Source: Paenibacillus sp. PvR098 (GTDB lineage: Bacteria; Bacillota; Bacilli; Paenibacillales; NBRC-103111). Taken from it: a stretch of 64,000 nucleotides of DNA. Of the stretch, positions 1 through 8,815 are shown piece after piece. The notes under the pieces were generated by a model that saw nothing but the letters and a program-made list of their open reading frames with translations, was not told where the DNA came from and ran no database searches. The stretch is taken from contig NZ_JAFIBU010000001.1 in assembly GCF_017833255.1 (NCBI RefSeq), forward strand, positions 2,910,001 through 2,974,000. The letters run 5' to 3'. Both the position numbers and the translations under genes were made by a program. Positions within the stretch are counted from its first letter, which is position 1, and every line of letters starts with the position of its first letter.

Positions 1-460
1 ACATACACATTTTGAGCATTAGCACTCCGAGACGAAGCCCGAAAGCACAAGCGATAATGATCGCTGGCAGCTCCAGAATTCCGTGCGGCGCGATTGCTTT
101 GAGTACAAATAGCCAGGATTCTTTTTGCGCCGCCACTACGGCCACATAACCGAGAAGCAGCCCGTTCACAACCAAAAAGAATAAAGGGAATACTCCGAAA
201 AATAAGCCCATTGCGATGACCAACAGCGATTTCGACGCATTATTCCAGAAGATAAGCCAAAATAGCGACCACTTCTGATTCGGTTGCTCTGCTATAGTTT
301 CTGTAATCCGCTTCAATGCTTCCAACTGCGTATTAATAAAGGCTTGAAATTGTTCTGAATACAAAGCACCCATTAACATCCCTGCCAAAAACACCAGAGC
401 GGAAGCTATAAAATAATGCTTCATTGATTTTATTTGTTCCACGGCATGTTTCCATTTCAT
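1..460 (-). CDS. SpoIIM-family (DUF95) membrane protein, partial
   Basis: Reading the minus strand from ATG 458-460 gives an open frame running off the left edge, so the C-terminus is missing. GGAGG lies about 8 bases upstream of the ATG. About 153 residues are visible. They begin with a short basic stretch, then a membrane helix near residues 18-37, two more hydrophobic segments near 68-110, and a helix near 125-148 containing GILELPAIIIACAFGLRLG. That motif and hydropathy pattern are what I associate with the stage II sporulation protein M / DUF95 family. SpoIIM proper takes part in septal peptidoglycan hydrolysis during engulfment, but DUF95 proteins have varied roles, so the function is inferred. 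The gene is divergent from pdaB, across a 111-base intergenic region. Confidence 0.75.
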   Translation of the reverse strand, partial: MKWKHAVEQIKSMKHYFIASALVFLAGMLMGALYSEQFQAFINTQLEALKRITETIAEQPNQKWSLFWLIFWNNASKSLLVIAMGLFFGVFPLFFLVVNGLLLGYVAVVAAQKESWLFVLKAIAPHGILELPAIIIACAFGLRLGVLMLKMCM

Positions 461-571
461 CTGCGATCCCTCCTCCATTTTAAGCATAAGTTAATGGTAC
501 GAGCATAGATTGTTACTAAACACTTAATAAACAAGCCTTTCCGATCGAGATGGGCAAAGGAGGCCAAGCAT

Positions 572-1357
572 GTGAATTATTTTTATGTCATCAACGGCAA
601 AAAGCTGAAACAGGCGCTCATCATCACCGTAGCTATCCTGTTCGCCGCTGGAATCATTTATTCGGAAAGAGAAAATGTTACCGTGTTTTCACCAGACAAA
701 CCATCCGCCGTCTATAGCGTTGCTACTGACAAAAAAATCATTGCGCTCACCTTCGACATCAGTTGGGGGGAGAAACGTACCGAACCCATTCTCAAAGTTC
801 TTGAAGATAAAGGAATCAAGAACGCCACCTTCTTCCTATCTTCTCCTTGGAGCAAGGAGCATCCGGAAATTGTCGATAAAATTGTTAAAGGCGGTTGGGA
901 AATCGGCAGTCACGGCCATAAACACGTGAATTACAGCAGCTTGAATGATGAAGAAATCCGCGTACAAATTCGAACCGCCCACCAAATTTTAAATGAAGTA
1001 ACCGGTTCCTCGCCGCATTTGATCCGTATGCCCAATGGTGATTTCGATAAACGTGTACTTCGAATTGCAAATGAATTACATTATTCGATTATTCAATGGG
1101 ATACCGATTCCATGGATTGGAAAAATCCGGGAGTGAATAACATCATCAACCGTGTTGTGACTAAGGCCCATCCGGGTGATATCGTATTGCTCCATGCCAG
1201 CGATTCTTCCAAGCAAACCCATGAAGCCCTTCCGGAGATTATCGACAAGCTTCGTGAAAAGGGATACGAATTTGTCTCGGTCAGTCAGCTCATGAAAATA
1301 GCTCAAGTCGAGAACAAGCCTCCCGTCGAGGATACCCTTTTGAAACAAATTCAATAA
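572..1357 (+). CDS. pdaB: Polysaccharide deacetylase PdaB, sporulation
   Basis: This is a 261-residue NodB-fold deacetylase. The start is GTG at 572, with AAAGGAGG 8 bases upstream. One N-terminal membrane anchor (about residues 14-31) precedes an extracellular catalytic domain. The NodB motifs appear in order: LTFDISWGE, SHGHKH, RMPNGDF, WDTDSMDW and IVLLHASD. The family removes acetyl groups from peptidoglycan or related glycans. B. subtilis PdaB is expressed in the sporangium and is needed to keep mature spores intact. Placement next to kbaA and gerD matches the B. subtilis order and supports the assignment. The gene ends at a terminator shared with convergent kbaA. Confidence 0.93.
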   Translation: MNYFYVINGKKLKQALIITVAILFAAGIIYSERENVTVFSPDKPSAVYSVATDKKIIALTFDISWGEKRTEPILKVLEDKGIKNATFFLSSPWSKEHPEIVDKIVKGGWEIGSHGHKHVNYSSLNDEEIRVQIRTAHQILNEVTGSSPHLIRMPNGDFDKRVLRIANELHYSIIQWDTDSMDWKNPGVNNIINRVVTKAHPGDIVLLHASDSSKQTHEALPEIIDKLREKGYEFVSVSQLMKIAQVENKPPVEDTLLKQIQ

Positions 1358-1362
1358 AACAT

Positions 1363-1388
1363 AAGAGCCGTTACAGCGGCTCTTTATT
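1363..1388. terminator. Bidirectional terminator between pdaB and kbaA
   Basis: AGAGCCG (1364-1370) pairs with CGGCTCT (1377-1383) around a 6-base loop. T-rich sequence follows on the plus strand and on the minus strand. The loop contains the last codons and stop of kbaA, so the two convergent genes share one hairpin. Confidence 0.8.
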
Positions 1389-1973
1389 TGTTGTTCCGAG
1401 CACTTTGGGTAGAATTAAAATTTGCCAGGTATTGCACGCAAACAGCGGGACCAACATAAATATAGTGGATGCCGGGTTGTCCAAACGAAGCGACGGAATC
1501 GCTTCGATCGCTGTGACCGCGATCATAAAAAACAACGTGGGGGTCCATGCGTTCTGATTAGTGAGCTTGACCTTCCACCAAGATACAATGAACGAGGCGA
1601 TCGTCAAAATGACTGGGAGCACCAAATATCCAGCCCATGCCGTTTGCCCATCGCTTCCCGAATAACGTAAATACACTAAATCGAACAACACAATGACAAT
1701 AATAATGACTTGAAGCATATCCCAAATCCACTTACGACGAAACATCCCCATAAACAAGAAGCGAAGAATCAGATATGCAAAAAAGCCCATTTGGCTCAGA
1801 ACGCTGATCGTGGCGCCACCAAGAAGCATGGTTAACATGCTGAACCCGATTTCTTTGCCGCCAAGTGCCACTTGCTGGTCCGAAAACTGCAGAATAAGCC
1901 CGGTAACGACCGCAGTTATCGCCCCAATGAACAGTGTGGTCCAAAACAGGTAAAACCATTTTCTTATTGTCAC
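1371..1973 (-). CDS. kbaA: KinB-signaling pathway activation protein KbaA
   Basis: This is a 200-residue, very hydrophobic protein with about six predicted membrane helices. It starts at GTG with GGAGG 9 bases upstream. The sequence and its position between gerD and pdaB match KbaA, which in B. subtilis is needed for activity of the sporulation kinase KinB and so feeds the Spo0A phosphorelay. No catalytic motif is visible. The final codons lie in the shared terminator with pdaB. The start region is divergent from gerD across 134 bases. Confidence 0.9.
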   Translation of the reverse strand: MTIRKWFYLFWTTLFIGAITAVVTGLILQFSDQQVALGGKEIGFSMLTMLLGGATISVLSQMGFFAYLILRFLFMGMFRRKWIWDMLQVIIIVIVLFDLVYLRYSGSDGQTAWAGYLVLPVILTIASFIVSWWKVKLTNQNAWTPTLFFMIAVTAIEAIPSLRLDNPASTIFMLVPLFACNTWQILILPKVLGTTNKEPL

Positions 1974-2107
1974 AACCGCTAACCTCCAAATATGTCATTT
2001 CAACAGTTAATTGTACCAACCTTCACAATAAAAAGCTAACGACAATTGTGTTAAACCCGTCATTCAATACAAATACTATGCTCAAAATGACATGAAGGGA
2101 GCCCTGA

Positions 2108-2779
<672 letters not shown>

Positions 2780-2794
2780 GGCGGCTAAAAAGAA

Positions 2795-2824
2795 AACAAG
2801 ACAGGTTTTTAAGCCTGTCTTGTT
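2795..2824. terminator. Bidirectional terminator between gerD and salA
   Basis: AACAAGACAGG (2795-2805) pairs perfectly with CCTGTCTTGTT (2814-2824) around an 8-base loop. An A-rich tract precedes it on the plus strand, giving a U-run for minus-strand transcripts. The salA stop codon sits in the loop. Confidence 0.85.
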
Positions 2825-3924
2825 CCCTCTAACTGGAGAATCACTTGCTCCGCCATATCTTTGTATATTTGTCCGGTCTCGGTATCTGCTTTATAGACCG
2901 ATGGCGAGTAGTCCGGCTCAGCTACATGATTATCCGGTACACCAAGCGGAATTTGGGCCAGAAGGCTTGTATGAAGCTCCTCCGCAAGTTTCCCTCCGCC
3001 TCCCCGGCCAAATACGTAGTCCTTGTTTCCACATTTGCCGCAAGTATAATACGACATATTCTCGACAACACCGAGAATTTCGTGATTGGTGTGAATGGCC
3101 ATGGCTCCTGCTCTGGCTGCTACGAATGCTGCTGTGGCATGCGGTGTGGTAACGATGATTTCTTTGCTTTGGGGAATCATCTGATGAACATCAAGAGCAA
3201 CGTCTCCCGTGCCTGGCGGCAAGTCAAGAAGAATATAATCCAACTCTCCCCACTCTACTTCGCTGAAAAAGTTCTTAAGCATTTTACCAAGCATCGGTCC
3301 TCGCCAAATCACGGGCGTATTCTCTTCTACGAAGAAGCCCATCGAAATGACTTTCACACCAAAACGCTCTACAGGAGCAATACGGTTCTCGGCAGCCTGG
3401 GGCCGTTCCTCGATTCCCATCATGTCCGGAATACTAAAGCCATAAATGTCGGCATCCACCAAGCCTACCTTCTTGCCTAGTCTTGCTAACGCAACTGCCA
3501 AGTTCACGGTAACCGTTGATTTTCCGACGCCGCCTTTGCCACTAGCAATGGCAATAAATTTAACGCCAGATTGCGGGTCCAATACGTTCAGGGATGCTTT
3601 GGCAGCATTCGGAGCCTCAGCTTGCGCCCCAGCGGTACTGCCTGTCTCCTGAACCTTGCGTAACGCTTCGCTGCGGTCATAATCGGATAGAGGTCGCAAA
3701 CGGAGGTGCACCTGCTCCGCGCCGGCCTTCTTGAACGCTTCCATAATCTCCTGCTGCACGCGTTCCTTATATTCTTCACTCTCTTTGGAAAGCAGGACCG
3801 TAGCGGATACATGAGCTTCCTTGATCATCACATCACGAACGAAATTCAATTCGGCTAAACTTATGCCGTATTCAGGATCCCTTAACTGACTTACCGAAGC
3901 CAGCAACTGTTCTTTGGTTAACAC
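2809..3924 (-). CDS. salA: Mrp/NBP35-family P-loop ATPase SalA
   Basis: This 371-residue protein has an N-terminal MIP18/DUF59 domain (about residues 1-80), a linker, and a ParA-like P-loop ATPase domain. The Walker A motif is GKGGVGKST near residue 130. A CxxC pair (CGKCG) near residue 298 matches the iron-sulfur ligands of the ApbC/Nbp35 group. B. subtilis SalA (formerly YbaL) represses scoC and so affects exoprotease genes; related Mrp proteins carry Fe-S clusters. Which role applies here cannot be read from sequence. The start is GTG at 3924 with GAGGTGA upstream. The gene lies downstream of cwlD, as in B. subtilis. Confidence 0.9.
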   Translation of the reverse strand: MLTKEQLLASVSQLRDPEYGISLAELNFVRDVMIKEAHVSATVLLSKESEEYKERVQQEIMEAFKKAGAEQVHLRLRPLSDYDRSEALRKVQETGSTAGAQAEAPNAAKASLNVLDPQSGVKFIAIASGKGGVGKSTVTVNLAVALARLGKKVGLVDADIYGFSIPDMMGIEERPQAAENRIAPVERFGVKVISMGFFVEENTPVIWRGPMLGKMLKNFFSEVEWGELDYILLDLPPGTGDVALDVHQMIPQSKEIIVTTPHATAAFVAARAGAMAIHTNHEILGVVENMSYYTCGKCGNKDYVFGRGGGGKLAEELHTSLLAQIPLGVPDNHVAEPDYSPSVYKADTETGQIYKDMAEQVILQLEGTRQA

Positions 3925-3979
3925 ATCGTCACCTCAGCCGTTAGTTGTTATGTACGCTGGTGCTTATTATACCATAAAA

Positions 3980-4738
3980 TTAACTCGATCCCACCTTTTC
4001 CCCCGAATAGTAGCGAAGTATACCCTGATAGATTGAAGTTGCTACTTTTTTCTGATACGACGGATCTCTTAGCAATGCCGCTTCCCCTGGATTAGACAAG
4101 AACCCGACCTCCACCAAAGCGCTCGGCATTTTGAGTGTTTTCAACAGATAAATTTCTTTATCCGCTTGCTTGGCCACCCGGTCCGTATTCTTCAAGTTTC
4201 TCTTCATTTCGTCTTGAATTAGCGCGGCCAGTGAAACATTGTCCGCATGATTCGGATAATAGAACGTTTGCGCGCCGGACCACTTGGCAGATGGTATGCT
4301 ATTTAAGTGAATACTTAAAAATAAATCTGTCTTTGATTGTGATATGAATTCTGCCCTTTTCAACAGATCCTCTGTCTTACGGCGGCTGTAGCCTTTGGTC
4401 GACGGGTCTGCCAAATCCCTGTCATCCTCACGTGTCATCACCACCAGTGCCCCCGCCTGCTGAAGATAATCCCGCAAATACTTTGTGATGGCCAGATTTA
4501 CGTCCTTTTCATCCAATCCGTCTTTGCTCCGGGCTCCTCCATCCGGCCCCCCATGACCTGCATCCAAAGCTATGATTTTCCCTGAAAGAGGCATTGTCCA
4601 ATAGGTCCATGTTTTGGTCGAAGGGAGCTCATAAGTGAGCATGAACAGCATAAGAGCGACCAGCAGGGCGGACATGACAATTTTAATGCCGCTGTGCATC
4701 GTCAGCCAGATAACGACCCTCTTTCTTCTTCGGAACAT
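3980..4738 (-). CDS. cwlD: N-acetylmuramoyl-L-alanine amidase CwlD
   Basis: This is a 252-residue amidase_3 enzyme with an N-terminal membrane anchor. Zinc-site motifs are present: LDAGHGG, then SIHLNS and LVEVGFLSN, the last carrying the catalytic glutamate. CwlD cleaves the peptide side chain from muramic acid in spore cortex, the first step towards muramic-delta-lactam, which germination lytic enzymes need. I chose ATG 4738 because GAGGTGG lies 7 bases upstream; an in-frame ATG at 4756 overlaps that site. The ribosome-binding site lies inside a long terminator-like hairpin, which probably limits translation of read-through mRNA from sat. Confidence 0.92.
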   Translation of the reverse strand: MFRRRKRVVIWLTMHSGIKIVMSALLVALMLFMLTYELPSTKTWTYWTMPLSGKIIALDAGHGGPDGGARSKDGLDEKDVNLAITKYLRDYLQQAGALVVMTREDDRDLADPSTKGYSRRKTEDLLKRAEFISQSKTDLFLSIHLNSIPSAKWSGAQTFYYPNHADNVSLAALIQDEMKRNLKNTDRVAKQADKEIYLLKTLKMPSALVEVGFLSNPGEAALLRDPSYQKKVATSIYQGILRYYSGEKVGSS

Positions 4739-4739
4739 G

Positions 4740-4794
4740 AAAAATCCACCTCGCATCCCATAGACTCACTTTCATCTTATGGGACGAGGTGGAT
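4740..4794 (-). terminator. Terminator-like hairpin containing the cwlD RBS
   Basis: Left arm 4744-4762 and right arm 4778-4794 pair over 17 base pairs with only a two-base bulge. A 15-base loop separates them. On the minus strand the stem is followed by five Us, as in an intrinsic terminator for sat. The distal arm carries GAGGTGG, the cwlD Shine-Dalgarno, and the ATG follows one base after the U-run. Confidence 0.75.
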
Positions 4795-4809
4795 AATTAG
4801 ACCAGCTGC

Positions 4810-5985
4810 TTATACCTGATATTCAGGCTCCTTCATACCTTCTATGAGCACTTCCGCCACTTCCGGACGCGTGAACTGCGGAGGCGGGCATTGACCTTCC
4901 CGCAGCAGCGCGCGCACTTTTGTTCCCGATAAGTGAAGGTGATCTTCTTTACCATGAGGGCAAGTTTTGCTTGAAGCCATGTTGCCGCACTTGGTGCAGA
5001 AAAAGCTATGTTCAAAAAACAAAGGCGTAATTCCGATCTCTTCAGCCGTAAAGTTACTGAAGATTTCCTGTGCTTCATAAGTACCGTAATAATCCCCTAC
5101 ACCTGCATGATCGCGTCCAACGATGAAATGCGTGCACCCGTAGTTTTTACGCACCATCGCATGGAAAATGGCTTCACGAGGTCCTGCATAACGCATAGCG
5201 GCAGGAAACACACCCAAGAACGCACGATCCTTTGGATAATAGTTTTCAAGCAATACGAGGTAGCTGCGCATCCGTACGTCAGCGGAAATATCATCGGATT
5301 TGGTTTCCCCAACGAGAGGATTCAAGAACAGTGCATCCACGATTTCCATTGCACTTTTTTGGATATATTCGTGAGCACGGTGAACCGGATTACGTGTTTG
5401 AAATCCGACCACCGTCTTCCACCCCTTATCCGAAAAGATTTTACGAGTCTCAGCCGGGTCAAAATAAAACTCCTCGAATTTCTCCGGCTTCGGTCGGTTC
5501 AGTACTTGCACTGGGCCGCCGACATACGTTGCAGGCTTCGAATACAGCTTTTGCACACCCGGATGCTCAGTATCATCCGTTTTGAAAACTTTGACGGCCT
5601 CATGCTTCTGGTCCACTTTATACATGCTTTCCACTTGGATAATGCCATAAATGACGCCATCCTTCTCACCCACAAGCGCAACCTCTTGTCCTGGCTCCAG
5701 ATCCTCAGTCACTTCGTCTTGTACACCAAGCGTAATCGGAATGCTCCATACTGTTCCGTCGGCGAGCCGCATCCGTTCCACGACGGATTGATAATCTTGC
5801 TCGCCCATAAATCCCGTCAATGGGGAAAAAGCTCCCACGGCGATCAGATCTAAATCTGAAATGGCCCATGCATTGATTCTTAATGGGTACAAGCCTTTGG
5901 CATGCTCCAGCAGCCTGTCTCTTTGCTCTCCTTCTACGAGACGGTTAATTAACATACCGCCATGTGGTCGAATGGTTTCTCCCAT
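4810..5985 (-). CDS. sat: Sulfate adenylyltransferase
   Basis: ATP sulfurylase converts sulfate and ATP to adenosine 5'-phosphosulfate and pyrophosphate, the first step of assimilatory sulfate reduction. The 391-residue protein has the PUA-like N-domain and the catalytic domain with [11 protein letters not shown] (HxxH-type nucleotide loop) and GRDHAGVG. A Cys/His cluster (CTKCG, then CPHG) near residues 325-345 is typical of the homo-oligomeric bacterial Sat group. A GTG at 5988 sits directly before ATG 5985; AGGAGG serves either. The gene lies 35 bases downstream of cysH and is probably cotranscribed with it. Confidence 0.93.
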   Translation of the reverse strand: MGETIRPHGGMLINRLVEGEQRDRLLEHAKGLYPLRINAWAISDLDLIAVGAFSPLTGFMGEQDYQSVVERMRLADGTVWSIPITLGVQDEVTEDLEPGQEVALVGEKDGVIYGIIQVESMYKVDQKHEAVKVFKTDDTEHPGVQKLYSKPATYVGGPVQVLNRPKPEKFEEFYFDPAETRKIFSDKGWKTVVGFQTRNPVHRAHEYIQKSAMEIVDALFLNPLVGETKSDDISADVRMRSYLVLLENYYPKDRAFLGVFPAAMRYAGPREAIFHAMVRKNYGCTHFIVGRDHAGVGDYYGTYEAQEIFSNFTAEEIGITPLFFEHSFFCTKCGNMASSKTCPHGKEDHLHLSGTKVRALLREGQCPPPQFTRPEVAEVLIEGMKEPEYQV

Positions 5986-6020
5986 CACTTACGTTCCTCC
6001 TATGATCCGTATGATCTATA

Positions 6021-6713
6021 TTATTTATGCAGACCGCATTCCGTCTTCTCAAAGCCCGCCCAACGACCTGCTCTAGGGTCTTCCCCATTTGCTACCGGAC
6101 GTGTGCAGTGCTCGCATCCGATACTAGGATAGTTTTGATCATGAAGCGGATTATAAATAATATTGTTATTTCTAATATAATTCCATACATCCTCGGATGT
6201 CCAGCTTGCAAGCGGATTGAATTTTACCAAACCGAACTTCACATCATACTCTACTTTTTTAGCGTTGGCACGTGTAGGAGCTTGGTCACGGCGAATCCCC
6301 GTAATCCACGCATCATAGTTTTTAAGTATATCGGTGAGTGGATCCACTTTCCGAATATTACAGCATTGGGTCGGTTCACTCTTCCATAGCTCTTCACCGA
6401 ATTTCTGGGCCTGCTCTTCAAGCGTAAGTTTAGGAAGCACTTGTACGAACTCTACGCCATAATGCTGCTGCAGACGGTCACGGGTTTCATACGTTTCTTT
6501 AAAATGTACATTCGTATCGAGATAGAAAATGTCCGTTTTCGGGCTAACCTTCTGGAGCAGGTCGACAAGTACTACATCTTCCGGCCCGAAACTACAGGCA
6601 AGCGTAATATTAGGGAATCTTTCTACCGCCCAGGCAATAAGTTCCTCAGGACTTTTATGCTCAAAGTCATCCGCAGCTTGACTAATCAAAGCTTCTTTTT
6701 CAAACAAATTCAT
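6021..6713 (-). CDS. cysH: Adenylyl-/phosphoadenylyl-sulfate reductase CysH
   Basis: This 230-residue PAPS-reductase-fold enzyme reduces activated sulfate to sulfite using thioredoxin. The nucleotide-binding segment includes CSFGPEDVVLV. It has the paired cysteines TQCCNIRK and GCEHC that ligate a 4Fe-4S cluster in APS-type reductases, and the C-terminal ECGLH carrying the catalytic cysteine. Presence of the cluster cysteines favours adenylyl-sulfate as substrate, although many Firmicute enzymes accept both. AGGAGG lies 10 bases before ATG 6713. It is the first gene of a two-gene cysH-sat unit behind a strong promoter. Confidence 0.92.
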   Translation of the reverse strand: MNLFEKEALISQAADDFEHKSPEELIAWAVERFPNITLACSFGPEDVVLVDLLQKVSPKTDIFYLDTNVHFKETYETRDRLQQHYGVEFVQVLPKLTLEEQAQKFGEELWKSEPTQCCNIRKVDPLTDILKNYDAWITGIRRDQAPTRANAKKVEYDVKFGLVKFNPLASWTSEDVWNYIRNNNIIYNPLHDQNYPSIGCEHCTRPVANGEDPRAGRWAGFEKTECGLHK

Positions 6714-6777
6714 GATATAAGTGCCTCCTAAAGTTTAATTCCGAGTAAGTTAATGCGTTTTATTGTATTTGTTTTTT

Positions 6778-6805
6778 ATTATAACTCTTCACAACTTTTT
6801 GTCAA
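6778..6805 (-). promoter_or_regulatory. Sigma-A-type promoter of cysH-sat
   Basis: On the minus strand a perfect TTGACA (6800-6805) and a perfect TATAAT (6778-6783) are separated by 16 bases. About 60 bases of A/T-rich 5' leader follow before the cysH start. Control by a sulfur regulator such as CymR is possible, but I cannot assign an operator. Confidence 0.8.
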
Positions 6806-6935
6806 TTTAAATTTTTCTTTTATATGGGCATTTATCATATTTTATTAACGAACAGCCTAATCGGTGAAAAGAAATTTGAGCACCCTCAAAGTTTTAAGTA
6901 AAATGAAAAGAGAATTCGATATGGGGAGGTTTGAT

Positions 6936-7718
6936 ATGTCTTGGTTCATGCTGAAGGTACGCAAAATCTTAATTTCACGTATATTTATTTTGGCCCGTTT
7001 AGAGCCAAGGCAAAGAAACACGCTTGAATCACTGCTGCTATCCTTTACGAGATATGTGTTAGTTATTATCGCATTTCTCATGTGTCTGAGTAATGTAGGG
7101 TTAGATGTAGGCCCCATTATTGCTGGCGCAGGGGTCAGCGGATTAGCTGTAGGCTTCGGTGCACAAAAACTTGTGAAGGATTTGATCACCGGATTTTTCA
7201 TTATTTTCGAGGATCAATTCTCTGTTGGAGATTATGTAACGATTAACAACGGTCAAATCAACGGTACGATTGTAAGTGTTGGGCTAAGAGCCACAAAAAT
7301 ACGTATTTGGGCACAGCATGTGGTTGTCATTCAAAATTCGGAAATACGCATCAGTCAGAATTATAACCGCGAGCGCATGCGGGCCATTGTAAACATCACA
7401 GTGCCATATGAGACGGACATAGCGGATATCGAAAAAGGTAGTCCATGCCGTTTCATCACGCCTCATTGCAGCGATGCCACAAATGTTTTTGTTAGACGAT
7501 AAAGGCCAGGCGGTCGAGCCGCCTCAGTTATATGGCATTACCGATCTAGAGATTAATGCCCTAGGGGCCAAATATACCGTTACCAGCTTGGTTAAGGACG
7601 ATCATTACTGGACTGGACGGCCTGCAATGAAATTCGCAAGGCTCTTATCAGTGAGTTAAAGATTAGGAATCCATATCTCTTACCCTCGTCACGTGGAACG
7701 CAAGGACTGGGATTTTGA
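6936..7718 (+). pseudogene. MscS-family mechanosensitive channel, frameshifted
   Basis: GGGGAGG (6923-6929) precedes ATG 6936. The N-terminal part has membrane helices, then the MscS pore and beta-domain signature AGAGVSGLAVGFGAQ followed by GFFIIFEDQFSVGDYV. The frame breaks near 7437, where one extra base (AAAAAGGTA) shifts it. Removing that base restores EKVVHAVSSRLIAAMPQMF and onward. A second break near 7608-7617 is an apparent 5-base tandem duplication (ACTGG twice). Removing it continues the protein through NEIRKALISELKI to a TGA at 7716-7718. Intact, this would be a small-conductance channel of the YkuT/MscS type that relieves osmotic downshock. Two independent breaks suggest a pseudogene; sequencing error is the alternative. 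Confidence 0.82.
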
Positions 7719-7762
7719 GCCTGCACAAACCAGGGCCTCAAGCAATTGACAAGTATTAATAT

Positions 7763-7798
7763 AAAAAAACCTCCCCCGTTTTATCGGAGAGGTTTTTT
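7763..7798. terminator. Terminator after rpsI (and the MscS remnant)
   Basis: AACCTC (7769-7774) pairs with GAGGTT (7788-7793) and the inner CCG with CGG. A runs precede the stem and T runs follow it, so it can serve both strands. It lies 15 bases beyond the rpsI stop. Confidence 0.8.
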
Positions 7799-7812
7799 GA
7801 TCAAAGCAATAA

Positions 7813-8205
7813 TTAACGTTTCGAGAATTGAGGAGCGCGACGAGCGGCTTTCAAGCCGTATTTCTTACGCTCTTTCATCCGTGGGTCACGAGTAAGGAAA
7901 CCGGCTTTTTTCAAAGTGCCACGGTATTCCGGGTCAACTTTGAGGAGTGCACGGGAAATACCGTGACGAATGGCTCCGGCTTGTCCGGAAATACCGCCGC
8001 CGTGTGCCAAGACCAATACATCATATTTTGACAATGTATCAGTGAGGTTCAATGGTTGTTTGACGATCAACTTCAGCGTTTCTAAACCGAAGTATTCGTC
8101 CAACCCACGCTTATTAATAATGATGCGGCCTTCGCCCGGTACCAAGCGAACACGTGCTACCGAATGCTTACGACGACCGGTGCCATAATATTGTACTTGT
8201 GCCAC
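7813..8205 (-). CDS. rpsI: 30S ribosomal protein S9
   Basis: This is a 130-residue S9 (uS9) of normal length. It has [13 protein letters not shown] at the N-terminus and the conserved basic tail ending FSKR, which reaches the P-site tRNA. The start is GTG 8205 with AGGGAGG 8 bases upstream. It is the last gene of the transcription unit, 18 bases after rplM, and ends at a strong terminator. Confidence 0.97.
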   Translation of the reverse strand: MAQVQYYGTGRRKHSVARVRLVPGEGRIIINKRGLDEYFGLETLKLIVKQPLNLTDTLSKYDVLVLAHGGGISGQAGAIRHGISRALLKVDPEYRGTLKKAGFLTRDPRMKERKKYGLKAARRAPQFSKR

Positions 8206-8223
8206 AAGACAGTCCTCCCTTTA

Positions 8224-8661
8224 TTAACCGCGAAGTTCCCAAACTTCAGGTTGTTGTGCTTGATGCGGATGCTCCGAACCTGCATATACTTTAAGCTTTA
8301 GCTTGATACGATTGCCCAGACGGTTCTTCGGAAGCATACCATGAATGGCCGATTCCAACACACGCTCCGGCTTGTTCTTCAGCATTTCTCCTGCGGAAGT
8401 TACTTTCAAACCGCCAGGATGCAAGGAGTGACGATAGTACATTTTGTTCTGCAGCTTCTTACCAGTCAGAACGATTTTCTCAGCATTGATGATTACGACG
8501 AAATCGCCGGTATCAACATGCGGAGTGAATTGAGGCTTATGCTTGCCGCGCAGGATACTTGCCGCTTCACTGGCCAGACGTCCAAGCGTCTTGTCAGTAG
8601 CGTCGATAATGTACCATTTGCGTTCTACTTCATTTGGCTTCGCCATATATGTGGTACGCAT
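8224..8661 (-). CDS. rplM: 50S ribosomal protein L13
   Basis: This is a 145-residue L13 (uL13). I chose ATG 8661 ([16 protein letters not shown]) because AGGAGG lies upstream and the length then equals that of B. subtilis L13; an upstream in-frame extension to 8706 has no ribosome-binding site. Signature segments include [16 protein letters not shown] and HVDTGDFV. It is an early-assembly 23S-binding protein. In B. subtilis the rplM-rpsI pair is controlled by an L13 leader, and a candidate leader is present here. Confidence 0.96.
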   Translation of the reverse strand: MRTTYMAKPNEVERKWYIIDATDKTLGRLASEAASILRGKHKPQFTPHVDTGDFVVIINAEKIVLTGKKLQNKMYYRHSLHPGGLKVTSAGEMLKNKPERVLESAIHGMLPKNRLGNRIKLKLKVYAGSEHPHQAQQPEVWELRG

Positions 8662-8786
8662 GTAAATGTTCCTCCTAAATCTATCTTCATCACAGTCATT
8701 TAACAATCATTCATATGTTCAATAGTCAAATGGTCGTTTGCAAGACCCGGGGCCGTGGGGTAGCCAGTCATGAAACACCACTTAAT
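8662..8786 (-). promoter_or_regulatory. Candidate L13 leader RNA upstream of rplM
   Basis: About 125 bases of minus-strand transcript precede rplM. The first part holds a GC-rich block (8742-8770) with CUGGCUACCCCACGGCC followed by CGGGUCUUGCAAACGACC, which can fold. Position and general appearance fit the L13 leader family of Firmicutes, through which L13 represses its own operon. The match is from memory and no covariance model was run. Confidence 0.5.
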
Positions 8787-8815
8787 ATAGTACTACATAT
8801 TCATGCAGTAATCAA
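8787..8815 (-). promoter_or_regulatory. Promoter for rplM-rpsI
   Basis: On the minus strand TTGATT (8810-8815) and TACTAT (8787-8792) are 17 bases apart. The -35 overlaps the end of truA. This would let rplM-rpsI be transcribed separately from the alpha operon. Confidence 0.6.

Noticed and set aside
484-510. Possible sigma-G promoter (GCATA then CATAGAT) before pdaB
   Set aside because: The spacer is about 15 bases and the -10 match is incomplete; too weak to annotate although pdaB is expected to be sporulation-controlled.
4739-4756. Upstream ATG for cwlD at 4756
   Set aside because: It overlaps the only ribosome-binding site; the later ATG at 4738 has ideal spacing.
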